From: Rhizobium sp. NZLR1
GTDB taxonomy: Bacteria > Pseudomonadota > Alphaproteobacteria > Rhizobiales > Rhizobiaceae
Assembly: GCF_017357385.1 (NCBI RefSeq)
Contig: NZ_CP071634.1
Location: 372,001 to 436,000, forward strand
Direction of reading: 5' to 3'
DNA: 64,000 nt
Positions within the stretch are counted from its first letter, which is position 1; every line of letters begins with the position of its first letter. Made by a program: the position numbers and the translations under genes. The notes below the pieces were generated by a model, which saw only the letters and a list, made by a program, of their open reading frames with translations, ran no database searches and was not told where the DNA came from. Positions 7,488 through 15,952 of the stretch are shown piece after piece.

Positions 7488-8090
7488 TCAGCCTTCCGCC
7501 TTGCGTTGTGCCTCGGAAATGGCGCGCGCGGCCTCTTCGGAGGAGTTGGCGAGCGAGCGCATCTCGGCGGCAAGCACGGCAAAGCCCGATCCGGCGGTGC
7601 CGGCGCGGGCCGCCTCGATGCCGGCATTGACGGCGAGCAGCTTCAGGTAGCGCAGCGATTGCAGGATCTCGTTGGTCTTCGAAGCGGTGACGCGCATGTC
7701 GGCGGTCCGTTCATCGATTCGCTGATAGAGCGATTCGATGTTGATGATGCTGCCTTCGAGGTAGAGAAGCTCGCCCTTTTGATCCCAGATGCCGCCGCCG
7801 GTCTCTGTCACCCAGATGAGATGACCCATTGCATGGCGGATGCGGTATTCCATCGTCCAGTCCACGCGCTTCTCCAGCGCCCGGCCGACGATTTCGTCCA
7901 TCAAAGGCACGTCTTCCTCGTACATGATCGAGGTGAAGGTTCGCGTGCGGTTGCCGACGATTTGGTCGGGGGGATAACCGAAGATGCGCTCGATGCCGTC
8001 GGTCATCTCAAGCATCGTGTAGTTTTCATCGGCACGGCAGCGATAGAGAAAGCCGCTCATGCGTCCGAGAATGCTCGTTTGAAAATCCAT
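7488..8090 (-). CDS. Short cytoplasmic PAS-chemoreceptor-like protein
   Basis: A 200-residue protein with a PAS/PAC sensor domain (~8-120, DGIERIFGYPPDQIVGN ... YRIRHAMGHLIWV) joined to the hairpin tip of a methyl-accepting chemotaxis signalling domain (LAVNAGIEAARAGTAGSGFAVLA). It has no membrane segment and only the first ~70 residues of the signalling domain, which normally exceeds 200 residues, so the return helix and methylation bundle are missing. ATG at 8090 gives MDFQTS; a GTG at 8099 is also possible. The conserved tip could still bind CheW or act as a dominant-negative/adaptor, but function is unproven. Confidence 0.75.
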   Translation of the reverse strand: MDFQTSILGRMSGFLYRCRADENYTMLEMTDGIERIFGYPPDQIVGNRTRTFTSIMYEEDVPLMDEIVGRALEKRVDWTMEYRIRHAMGHLIWVTETGGGIWDQKGELLYLEGSIINIESLYQRIDERTADMRVTASKTNEILQSLRYLKLLAVNAGIEAARAGTAGSGFAVLAAEMRSLANSSEEAARAISEAQRKAEG

Positions 8091-8212
8091 GAAGACCACG
8101 TCCGAAGAGAAGAGTTGCAGATGGATTTATGTCGTCACGTTCCAAAGGCGTGGGCCGCAATATGCGGGACGAAGGTGTGCGAACACCTTGTCCCGCGGCA
8201 GTCTTCGCCCGA

Positions 8213-9550
8213 TCAGTTGCGCAGATATTCCTCCTTGGAATCGTCGAGCGCGTCGACCCAGGGCGTGTGGTGCTTCGGCGACATGTTGCCGGTCATCAGC
8301 GATCGATAGGCATGGTCGCGAAAGCCCATGATATTGTGGGCCTTGTGATGTTCCCACTCCATGAAGGTCCGGTTGGTGCCTTCGATGTCGAAGGAGGGAT
8401 AATCGGTCTCGGCAAGCAGTTCTTTCACATAATCGCCCTGATACCAGATCATCTGTTCGGCATCCTCGAGCGTCTCCTCGCGGGCGCGCCACATGTCGAA
8501 ATTGGCTTTCAGCTCCTCTTGCGGCGGCAGCGTGATGCGGCCCATCATCACGTCGCGCGCCCACCAGGCCTGTACGTCGAACATGTTGAAAGTATAGAAC
8601 TGGTCCTGCATACCGATATAGAAGAGCTGCGGGTTCTTATCGAAGATCACCCCCTTGTAGAGACTGTCCGCCCAAAGGCGGTTGGCGGTCTTCAGCCGGA
8701 GGTCGTCAGGCAGGAAGGGGAAGTGATGCTGGTATCCGGTGCAGAGGATTACCGCATCGACCTCCTTGGTCGAGCCGTCGAGGAAATGCGCCGTGCGGTT
8801 TTCGAGCCTGGTCAGCAGCGGCCGCTCCTCGAAATTCTCCGGCCATTTGAAGCCCATCGGCTTCGAGCGGTAACTCGTCGTCACCGATTTCGCGCCGTAT
8901 TTCCAGCATTGCGAGCCGATGTCCTCGGCCGAATAGCTGCGGCCGACGAGTAGGATGTCCTTGCCCTTGAACTCCAGCGCGTCGCGGAAGTCGTGGGCAT
9001 GCAGTACGCGGCCGTTGAAGGCCTTCACGCCCTCGAAATAGGGCACGTTCGGCGTCGAGAAATGACCTGATGCCACGACGACATAGTCGAATTCCTCGTC
9101 ATACATCCGGTCCTCGACGCGGTTATGCGCCGTCACCGTGAATTTCTTCGTCGCTTCGTCGAAGCGGACCATACGCACCGGCGTGCTGAAGCGTACCCAA
9201 TGGCGGACATTCGCCTTCTCGACGCGGCCCTTGATATAATCCCAGAGCACGGCGCGCGGCGGATAGGAGGCGATCGGCTTGCCGAAATGCTCCTCGAAGG
9301 AATAGTCGGCGAATTCGAGGCATTCCTTCGGACCGTTCGACCAGAGGTAACGATACATGCTGCCATGGACCGGCTCACCATATTCGTCGAGGCCGGTGCG
9401 CCAGGTATAGTTCCAGAGCCCGCCCCAGTCCGACTGCTTTTCGAAGCAGACGATCTCCGGGATCTCGGCGCCCTTCTGGGCAGCCGATTGAAAGGCGCGC
9501 AGCTGCGCCAGCCCGGAAGGACCGGCACCGATGACGGCTACTCTTGTCAT
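8213..9550 (-). CDS. tmm: Trimethylamine monooxygenase (flavin-containing monooxygenase)
   Basis: Oxidises trimethylamine to TMAO with NADPH and O2. The 445-residue length matches bacterial Tmm. FAD site GAGPSG at ~8-13; FMO signature [16 protein letters not shown] site [13 protein letters not shown]; and [10 protein letters not shown] near the C-terminal third. Context separates it from Baeyer-Villiger and other FMOs: it is at the distal end of the demethylase operon and tdm is in the same window. About 110 bp separate it from the haem subunit gene, so it may have an additional promoter. Confidence 0.9.
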   Translation of the reverse strand: MTRVAVIGAGPSGLAQLRAFQSAAQKGAEIPEIVCFEKQSDWGGLWNYTWRTGLDEYGEPVHGSMYRYLWSNGPKECLEFADYSFEEHFGKPIASYPPRAVLWDYIKGRVEKANVRHWVRFSTPVRMVRFDEATKKFTVTAHNRVEDRMYDEEFDYVVVASGHFSTPNVPYFEGVKAFNGRVLHAHDFRDALEFKGKDILLVGRSYSAEDIGSQCWKYGAKSVTTSYRSKPMGFKWPENFEERPLLTRLENRTAHFLDGSTKEVDAVILCTGYQHHFPFLPDDLRLKTANRLWADSLYKGVIFDKNPQLFYIGMQDQFYTFNMFDVQAWWARDVMMGRITLPPQEELKANFDMWRAREETLEDAEQMIWYQGDYVKELLAETDYPSFDIEGTNRTFMEWEHHKAHNIMGFRDHAYRSLMTGNMSPKHHTPWVDALDDSKEEYLRN

Positions 9551-9659
9551 GAAGCATTCCCCTCTTGATTATGCGATATCGATTTACGAAAGAAATTCAA
9601 ATCGTTACGGTGTTTTCCGCGCCTGAGAGATGCGCGGTGCTGGTGTGCATCGCGGCGCC

Positions 9660-10700
9660 TCAGTCGGGAAAGATGCCGGGGCTGGTCGGAGCGCCATCGT
9701 CATATTTGGATAGCCAGTCGATCGTCGTCTCGCGGAAACGGGTGAGGCCCTTATAATCGATGAGCTCTGGCGGCAGTGTCTTCAGCACGCGCGGGAAGCG
9801 CCGCGCCCACTTCGGCACGGTGACGAGTTCTTCCATGTTCATCAGGTAGCAACGGATGACGAAAAGGATGGCGTTGGAACGCGGCAGGCGCCAGAGGCTC
9901 TGCAGCTCGACGCGCAGATACACCTTCTCGCCGACATTGCCCGATGTCACGGTGGTGCGATCTGGACCCCATTTGTGATAATTCTCGGGGCTGGTGTCGA
10001 GCCGCGGATTGATCGTCATCGTCCAGTTGAACCGCCGTGTCGGCTTGCCTTGCTGCAGGTTCAACAGGAATTTCAGCGCCCGGTCGAAGACGCCGATCTG
10101 GTGGGCGAGCGGCACCGGCCCATGCCATTCCATGAAATTCATGCCGATATCGAAATCGAGCGACCAGTCGGCCTGCGTCGTTACCATGCCGGCATCCATC
10201 CACAGATTGCCGTCGCGTTGGTCGACGATGCAGAAATCGCCCTGGGCCTGGCGGGTGATGTATTCGAACGGCTCATAGGGCAGCGTCGAGGCATCGCCGA
10301 AGGTGAAGCTGTCGTCGATGCCGAGCGGGCGGTTGATCCAGCGCCACTGGTCGCCGTTGCGGATCAGCGTGAAATGGTCGGGATTACCCGCCGCCTGCTC
10401 TTCCATCAGCAGTTCCAGCGTATCCCATTGCGCGCTCATCATGTGCGGCAGGGCCTGATAGCGAAGCGGATCCTCCTTCAAAACAAGTGCCCGGTCGTGC
10501 ATCTCGGCGACATAATGTTCGTCGACGTCGATCAGGTTTTCGAAGACGGTGCCCGCCCGGCCACGCACATGCGGCTCCATGTTGACGGAATACATGTATT
10601 CGTCGCGCTCGAAGGGAAACGGGAAGCGCCGGATGTTTTCGGGGCTGTTGCCGTAGCTGAAATCATTCCGGAAGGTTTCCTGCTTGAAGGCTATTGCCAT
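9660..10700 (-). CDS. Haem-dependent oxidative N-demethylase / dimethylamine monooxygenase, haem (alpha) subunit, DUF3445
   Basis: Catalytic subunit of the multisubunit enzyme that oxidatively demethylates dimethylamine to methylamine and formaldehyde. The 346 residues match the DUF3445 (HODM alpha-like) family; typical stretches are NPRLDTSPENYHKWGP, YLRVELQSLWRLPRS and the N-terminal RRFPFPFERDEYMYSVN. Family members bind haem in a PAS-like fold. ATG at 10700 (MAIAFKQ) has AAGGAGA six bases upstream. Subunit letters (dmmA/B/C) are used inconsistently, so no symbol is given. The three upstream genes encode its other subunits. Confidence 0.85.
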   Translation of the reverse strand: MAIAFKQETFRNDFSYGNSPENIRRFPFPFERDEYMYSVNMEPHVRGRAGTVFENLIDVDEHYVAEMHDRALVLKEDPLRYQALPHMMSAQWDTLELLMEEQAAGNPDHFTLIRNGDQWRWINRPLGIDDSFTFGDASTLPYEPFEYITRQAQGDFCIVDQRDGNLWMDAGMVTTQADWSLDFDIGMNFMEWHGPVPLAHQIGVFDRALKFLLNLQQGKPTRRFNWTMTINPRLDTSPENYHKWGPDRTTVTSGNVGEKVYLRVELQSLWRLPRSNAILFVIRCYLMNMEELVTVPKWARRFPRVLKTLPPELIDYKGLTRFRETTIDWLSKYDDGAPTSPGIFPD

Positions 10701-10733
10701 ATCGGTCTCCTTGTTCCGCTTCATCCGATGCCG

Positions 10734-11699
10734 TCAAAGATCGAGATGCAGCCTGTTTCCCTCGAAGCGGGAAACGCAGATCATCACCTTGCGGCCGGAG
10801 GCCTTTTCTTCGCTCGTCAGATAGACGTCATTGTGCAGCAGCTTGCCCTCGCAGGTGACGACCCCAGTCTCGCATTGACCGCAGGCGCCGCCGCGACAGA
10901 GGAAGGGTGCGTCGACGCCCGCCGCTTCGATCGCCTCCAGCATGCTTTCGTGATGGCCGACCTTCACGCTCTTGCCGGAGCGGATCAGCTCCATCGTGAA
11001 AGGCTTGCCGGGCAGCGACGACAGAAACCGTTCCGAATGCAGATTCTGTTCCGGCCAGCCGGCATTGACGCCGGTTTTCAGCACGCCATCGATCATCCCG
11101 GACGGGCCGCAGACATAGAGATGCGTACCGAGCGGCTGGCTGTCGAGCAGGCGCGTCAGGGGGATGGCGGCGCCTTCGGCGTCGCAATGGATCTTGATGC
11201 GATGGGAACCGTAGCGCTCCAGCAGTTGCCGCCAATAGGCGCCGCGATCGCGCGTGCGGATGGCATAATGCAGCTCGAAATTGGCGCCCTCGCGGGAGAA
11301 CTGCTCCATCATCGCGATGAAGGGGGTAATGCCGATGCCGCCGGCGATCAGAAGATGCTTGCGTCCGCGCCAGTCCGGCTGGAAGAGATTGACGGGGTAG
11401 CTGACCCTCAGCTCGTCGCCTTCGCTCACCTTCTCATGCATGAACGTGGAGCCGCCGCGTGAATCCTCGACATGCAGCACGCTGATCTCATAGGCTGCGC
11501 AATCATGCGGCGGCGACATCAGCGAATAGGCGTTGCGGCGCATATGGCCGCCATCGTTCATCGAGACGATGATATGCGCGCCGCCGGAAAAATAAGGCAT
11601 CGGCTTGCCGTCGAGGCGCTCGAAGCGGAAACGTTTGACGCGTTCGGCGATCGGGGTGATCCGCGCCACGCGGACGGGAATTTCTGTGCCGCCGCTCAA
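10734..11699 (-). CDS. Dimethylamine monooxygenase reductase subunit (FMN/2Fe-2S)
   Basis: A 321-residue phthalate-dioxygenase-reductase-like protein that passes NAD(P)H electrons to the haem subunit. Flavin motif RRNAYSLMSPP, nucleotide-binding GGIGITPFIAM and CGPSGMID are followed by a C-terminal plant-type ferredoxin with CRGGACGQCETGVVTC and a fourth cysteine in MICVSR. The start is TTG at 11699: it overlaps the preceding gene's stop as TTGA and has GAGGAG seven bases upstream; an upstream ATG would overlap that gene by ~180 bases. Part of the four-subunit operon. Confidence 0.88.
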   Translation of the reverse strand: MSGGTEIPVRVARITPIAERVKRFRFERLDGKPMPYFSGGAHIIVSMNDGGHMRRNAYSLMSPPHDCAAYEISVLHVEDSRGGSTFMHEKVSEGDELRVSYPVNLFQPDWRGRKHLLIAGGIGITPFIAMMEQFSREGANFELHYAIRTRDRGAYWRQLLERYGSHRIKIHCDAEGAAIPLTRLLDSQPLGTHLYVCGPSGMIDGVLKTGVNAGWPEQNLHSERFLSSLPGKPFTMELIRSGKSVKVGHHESMLEAIEAAGVDAPFLCRGGACGQCETGVVTCEGKLLHNDVYLTSEEKASGRKVMICVSRFEGNRLHLDL

Positions 11700-12301
11700 A
11701 GGAACAACTCCTCGGGGTCGGGCGCGCTGCCCGGTTCTTCCGCATCGATATTGACGCCCTGGAAGGCGGCGAGCCGGCGCGAATAATGATCGCGCACCAG
11801 AAGCGTCAACCCGCAATGGCTGCAGGTAAAGGGACTGGCGGTGACGTCGTCGGTAATGCCCTTGCAATGAACGCATTGCACGCGTCTGGCGAGCGACCCG
11901 CGGTGCTCGGTGATGACGGAGGCGTGGTCCATGCCGTAGTCGAGCGCCACCAGCATTGACTGGCCGATGAAGCCTTCGGTGCCCGCAATATAAAGCCGCG
12001 TGCCCATATGGGCGGTGGCAAGCGAGCCCTTCAATCGGAAGAGCAGTGTTGCGATCGTCGGGGCCGTGAAAAACATGTCGGCGCCGAGCTGGCGCAGTGC
12101 CTCGTCCAGGCCGGAACCTTGCGAGCCGCGGGCGACATAGAGGATTTCGCTGCGGGAAAGGGCGGTTTCGTCAAGCGCCGGCCGCTGGTCGAGGAGAGCC
12201 TTGGCACCCTCCCCTTCGAGTGCGAAAATGTGCCGCCGGGCGTGCGGCTGGATGGTCAGGCCCGTGTAGACTGGTCGGCTCTTGATGCCTGCAACGAGCA
12301 T
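11696..12301 (-). CDS. Dimethylamine monooxygenase small subunit (DmmA-family, zinc ribbon)
   Basis: A 201-residue protein matching what is annotated as dimethylamine monooxygenase subunit DmmA family. A zinc ribbon is visible near the C-terminus as CVHC...CSHC with 14 residues between the pairs; the N-terminal ~130 residues look like a Rossmann-type fold. It probably scaffolds the complex of haem, reductase and folate subunits. Stop overlaps the TTG start of the reductase gene; it follows the folate subunit gene by 11 bp. Confidence 0.75.
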   Translation of the reverse strand: MLVAGIKSRPVYTGLTIQPHARRHIFALEGEGAKALLDQRPALDETALSRSEILYVARGSQGSGLDEALRQLGADMFFTAPTIATLLFRLKGSLATAHMGTRLYIAGTEGFIGQSMLVALDYGMDHASVITEHRGSLARRVQCVHCKGITDDVTASPFTCSHCGLTLLVRDHYSRRLAAFQGVNIDAEEPGSAPDPEELFL

Positions 12302-12312
12302 TTGCGTGCTCC

Positions 12313-13446
12313 TTAACCTACGGCAGTCCTCTTCTTCTTCTCCGGATCGTCGAAGGGGAGCGTGTGGGCGGTGGCGTTTGCCTTCACGGTCTTGCCGCGG
12401 ACTTCGAGTTTCGTCCCATGCACCGCCTTGTCAACGTCAAGACGGGCAATCGCCATGGATTTCTTCGTCAGCGACGAATAGCTCGGGCAGGTAATGACGC
12501 CAACTTTCTTGCCATCGGCAAAAACGTCGTCGCCGAGATCGGCCGGTCCATCGGCATCGATCAGCATGCCGAAGATCTTGAAGCGTTCCTTGCCCTTGAG
12601 GCGGGCATGTTCCTCGGCGCCGCGGAAGCCCGTCTTGCCGGGGCTGACGGTGAAGTCGAGGCCGAGTTCCCAGAGGCTGTCGCCGGGCGGCTGGTCGGCG
12701 AAGGGATACATCTGCGAATTGTCGTAGGGGTAGAACAGCAGGTAGCTTTCGACGCGCAGCATGTCGAGCACGGAGAAGCAGCAGGGGATGATGCCCATCT
12801 CCTTGCCTTCCTCGACGATCCGGTCCCAGACCATGACGGCGTCCTGGCCGCGCACGAAGATCTCGTAGCCGCGTTCGCCGGTATAGCCGGTGCGCGAGAT
12901 CATCACCGGTGCGCCGAACAGTGTCGTCTGCATGTGGTGGAAATATTTGAGATCGCGGATGCCCGGGACGTATTTGGCGAGATAGTCGACCGCGAGCGGA
13001 CCCTGCAGCGACAGGTCATGCAGGTCGTCGTCGAAGAGCACGGCGCAATTTCGGCCTGCCGCCTGCCTGACGATCTCCTCGTGGCCGGAGCCGGAGCCGT
13101 GCACCAGCATCCAGGAGTTCGGGCCGGTACGATAGACGATGCAATCGTCGGTGAAGTGGCCGCGCTCGTTCAGCATGGTCGCATAGACCGAGCGGCCGGG
13201 ATAGATCTTGGTCAGGTCGCGGGTGGCCATGGCGTCGAGGACGGCGATGGCGTGCGGGCCGACCAGGTGCACCTTCTTCAGGCCCGAGACATCCATGATG
13301 CCGGCCTTGGTGCGGACGGCGACATGCTCTTCCGACATGTCCTTGTCGTAGGTCCAGGCGGTTCCCATGCCGCTCCAGTCCTCAAGCTTCGATCCCAGAG
13401 CGCGATGCCGATCCGCTAGCACTGAGAAACGCCATGATAGAGCCAT
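12313..13446 (-). CDS. GcvT-like tetrahydrofolate-binding subunit of the dimethylamine demethylase
   Basis: A 377-residue aminomethyltransferase-fold protein of normal length, with SRTGYTGERGYEIFV and the C-terminal barrel. In haem-dependent N-demethylase complexes and the marine dmmDABC cluster an equivalent folate-binding protein captures the formaldehyde as methylene-THF; I assign this role by operon position. First gene of the run GcvT - zinc-ribbon subunit - reductase - haem subunit - tmm. The start MALSWRF at 13446 follows a recognisable promoter at 13489-13516. Confidence 0.85.
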   Translation of the reverse strand: MALSWRFSVLADRHRALGSKLEDWSGMGTAWTYDKDMSEEHVAVRTKAGIMDVSGLKKVHLVGPHAIAVLDAMATRDLTKIYPGRSVYATMLNERGHFTDDCIVYRTGPNSWMLVHGSGSGHEEIVRQAAGRNCAVLFDDDLHDLSLQGPLAVDYLAKYVPGIRDLKYFHHMQTTLFGAPVMISRTGYTGERGYEIFVRGQDAVMVWDRIVEEGKEMGIIPCCFSVLDMLRVESYLLFYPYDNSQMYPFADQPPGDSLWELGLDFTVSPGKTGFRGAEEHARLKGKERFKIFGMLIDADGPADLGDDVFADGKKVGVITCPSYSSLTKKSMAIARLDVDKAVHGTKLEVRGKTVKANATAHTLPFDDPEKKKRTAVG

Positions 13447-13471
13447 TCCCGTTCCCTCTTATTTCTTCTAC

Positions 13472-13516
13472 GGAATATTTATTTCCTGAGTATATAAGTC
13501 TTTCGCGCCATGGCAA
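13472..13516 (-). promoter_or_regulatory. Promoter and operator dyad of the dimethylamine/trimethylamine operon
   Basis: On the minus strand a -35 TTGCCA (13516-13511) and a -10 TATACT (13494-13489) are 16 bp apart. A 15-bp dyad, GGAATATTTATTTCC (13472-13486), sits where transcription would start, a position from which a bound regulator would block initiation. A similar AT-rich dyad lies upstream of mgsA. The XRE-cupin or GATase1-AraC regulator in the same cluster is the obvious candidate ligand. Confidence 0.5.
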
Positions 13517-13582
13517 CCCCGCCCGCCATGCATTTCCCCAAAACTTCTGTAGCCTCTGCGCGCCGCCGATTGATCCCCGCGA

Positions 13583-14467
13583 TCAACCCATGCGTTCGGA
13601 GGCGTAGCTGCCGGGGCTTGCCGGGAAGACCACGGTGCGGTTGCCGTTGATGAAGGTGCGGTGATGGATATGGGCGTGGATGGCGCGGGCCAGCACCTGG
13701 CTTTCGACATCGCGGCCGATCGAGACGTAGTCGTCGGGCGACTGCGCATGGGTGATGCGCGCCGTGTCCTGCTCGATGATCGGGCCTTCGTCGAGATCGG
13801 CGGTGACGTAATGCGCCGTCGCCCCGATCAGCTTGACGCCGCGGCCGTAGGCCTGCTTGTAGGGGTTGGCGCCCTTGAAGCTCGGCAGGAAGGAATGGTG
13901 GATGTTGATGATCTTGCCCGACATCTTCTGGCACATCTCGTCCGACAGGATCTGCATGTAGCGGGCGAGCACGATCAGCTCGGTGCCGGTCTGCTCGGCC
14001 ACCTCCATGATACGGGCTTCGGCCTGAACCTTGTTGGCCTTGGTGACCGGAATATGGTGGAAGGGAATGTCGTGGTTGACCACGACCTTCTGGTAGTCGA
14101 AATGGTTGGAGACGACGCCGACGATGTCGATCGGCAGCGCGCCGATCTTCCAGCGATAGAGCAGGTCGTTGAGACAATGGCCGAAGCGCGACACCATCAG
14201 CAGCACCTTCATGCGCTTCTCGCTGTCGTGAAATTCGTAATCCATCGAAAAGGGGGCGGCGACCGGTGGAAAATCGGCGCCGATCTCGGTGCCCGAAAGA
14301 CCCTCTTCCGAGATGAACGAGACGCGCATGAAGAACTTGCCGGTATCGAGATCGTCGAACTGTGAGCTGTCGATGATGTTGCAGCCCTTGTCGGCCAGAT
14401 AACTCGAAATCGCCGCCACGATGCCGCGCGTCGACTTGCAGGATACGGTGAGTACGACGTTTTTCAT
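13583..14467 (-). CDS. purU: Formyltetrahydrofolate deformylase
   Basis: Hydrolyses 10-formyl-THF to formate and THF. The 294 residues contain an N-terminal ACT domain (~5-80, TVSCKSTRGIVAAISSYLADKGCNI) and a formyltransferase-like domain with HHSFLPSFKGANPYKQAYGRGVKLIGATAHYV, including the active-site His and the following Asp-containing stretch. Here it probably unloads one-carbon units made by the demethylation steps, recycling free THF for the folate-linked enzymes. Transcribed in the same direction as gmaS upstream, with a 98-bp gap. Confidence 0.93.
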   Translation of the reverse strand: MKNVVLTVSCKSTRGIVAAISSYLADKGCNIIDSSQFDDLDTGKFFMRVSFISEEGLSGTEIGADFPPVAAPFSMDYEFHDSEKRMKVLLMVSRFGHCLNDLLYRWKIGALPIDIVGVVSNHFDYQKVVVNHDIPFHHIPVTKANKVQAEARIMEVAEQTGTELIVLARYMQILSDEMCQKMSGKIINIHHSFLPSFKGANPYKQAYGRGVKLIGATAHYVTADLDEGPIIEQDTARITHAQSPDDYVSIGRDVESQVLARAIHAHIHHRTFINGNRTVVFPASPGSYASERMG

Positions 14468-14565
14468 GCTGTCTTTTCCTTCACGAGATCAGGTGCCGAG
14501 GATGCGATCACGCCGAGCTTGTCAGCCCGGCGTGTCGGCGGTCTTCGAAGACATCGGTCGGCCGC

Positions 14566-15873
14566 TCAGATGTCGAGCGTGCTGTCGCGTTCCCACTGGG
14601 TGAAATGCGAGCAGTAGGCATTCCATTCTCGATGCTTGAGCTTCAGGTAGGCGGAGGAAAATTCTGCCCCCATCGCCTGCTTCAGGCCCTCGTCGGCATC
14701 GTAGGCGCGTAGCGCATCGAGCAGGTTGAGGGGCAGGCGCGGCGCGTCCTTCACCAGATGCCCCTCGGCATACATGTCGATATCGTAGTGGCGGCCGGGG
14801 TCTGCCTGACTGCGGATGCCGTTAAGGCCGGCGGCGATGATGATCGCCTGCAGCAGGTAGGGATTAACAGCCCCGTCCGGCAGGCGCAGCTCGAAACGTC
14901 CCGGTCCCGGCACGCGCACCATGTGGGTGCGGTTGTTGCCGGTCCAGGTCACGGTGTTCGGCGACCAGGTGGCGCCCGATGTGGTGCGCGGCGCGTTGAT
15001 GCGCTTGTAGGAATTGACCGTCGGATTGGTGACCGCGGCAAGCGCAGAGGCATGTTTCATGATGCCGCCGAGGAACGTCTTACCCTGAGCCGAGAGCCCA
15101 AAGGCCATTTCCTTGTCGGCGAAGGCGTTGACCTTGCCATCGATGTCCCAAACCGAGATGTGGGCGTGGCAGCCATTTCCGGTCAGGCCCTTGAAGGGCT
15201 TCGGCATGAAGGTGGCGCGAAGGCCATGCTTTTCGGCGACCGACTTGACCATGAACTTGAAGAAGGAGTGCTTGTCTGCGGTCTGAAGCGCGTCGTCATA
15301 TTCCCAGTTCATCTCGAACTGGCCGTTGGCATCCTCGTGGTCGTTCTGATAGGGCTTCCAGCCGAGCTCGAGCATGTAGTCGCAGATCTCGGCGATCACA
15401 TCGTAGCGACGCATCACTGCCTGCTGATCGTAGCAGGGCTTTTCGGCGGTATCGAACTGGTCCGAAATCACCGAACCATCCGCAGAGATCAGAAAGAACT
15501 CGGGCTCTACACCGGTTTTTACCCGCAGCCCTTCTTTCGCAGCCTCAGCAACCAGCCTTTTCAAGAGCACACGTGGTGCCTGTTCGACAGGCTGATCGTC
15601 CATCACGCAGTCGGCTGCGACCCATGCGACGTCTTTCTTCCATGGGAGCTGGATGACGGAGGACGCATCGGGAACCGCGAACAGGTCGGGATGGGCCGGC
15701 GTCAGATCGAGCCAGGTTGCAAAGCCCGCGAAGCCGGCGCCGTCTTTCTGCATATCGGCAATGGCTTGCGCCGGGACCAGCTTGGCGCGTTGGCCGCCGA
15801 ACAGGTCGGTGTAGCTGATCATGAAATATTTGATGCCTTTTTCGGAGGCGTATTGCGAGAGGTCCAGTGTCAC
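14566..15873 (-). CDS. gmaS: Gamma-glutamylmethylamide synthetase
   Basis: A 435-residue glutamine-synthetase-fold enzyme joining methylamine to glutamate with ATP, first step of the N-methylglutamate pathway. The metal/ATP site stretch GVEPEFFL, the catalytic region GNGCHAHISV and RVPGPGRFELRLPDG are visible. The start YASEKGIKYFMISYTDLFGGQRAKLVP is characteristic of GmaS rather than GlnA. Its location directly upstream of mgsABC-type genes supports the specific assignment. Confidence 0.92.
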   Translation of the reverse strand: MTLDLSQYASEKGIKYFMISYTDLFGGQRAKLVPAQAIADMQKDGAGFAGFATWLDLTPAHPDLFAVPDASSVIQLPWKKDVAWVAADCVMDDQPVEQAPRVLLKRLVAEAAKEGLRVKTGVEPEFFLISADGSVISDQFDTAEKPCYDQQAVMRRYDVIAEICDYMLELGWKPYQNDHEDANGQFEMNWEYDDALQTADKHSFFKFMVKSVAEKHGLRATFMPKPFKGLTGNGCHAHISVWDIDGKVNAFADKEMAFGLSAQGKTFLGGIMKHASALAAVTNPTVNSYKRINAPRTTSGATWSPNTVTWTGNNRTHMVRVPGPGRFELRLPDGAVNPYLLQAIIIAAGLNGIRSQADPGRHYDIDMYAEGHLVKDAPRLPLNLLDALRAYDADEGLKQAMGAEFSSAYLKLKHREWNAYCSHFTQWERDSTLDI

Positions 15874-15952
15874 GTTTGTCCCCTTGTATTGATCTTAGAC
15901 ACTTGATGATGAAGCCGGTCGCATCCTCCCAAACGCGCCCGGCCGGTGTTTT

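Noticed and set aside
8213..9550. Baeyer-Villiger or general flavin monooxygenase instead of tmm
   Set aside because: Length, the FxGxxxHxxxF signature and the demethylase/tdm context fit trimethylamine monooxygenase better.
9975..11462. Long plus-strand open frame (495 codons) opposite the demethylase genes
   Set aside because: It is antisense to well-supported haem and reductase subunit genes, has no recognisable domain and is explained by high GC codon bias.
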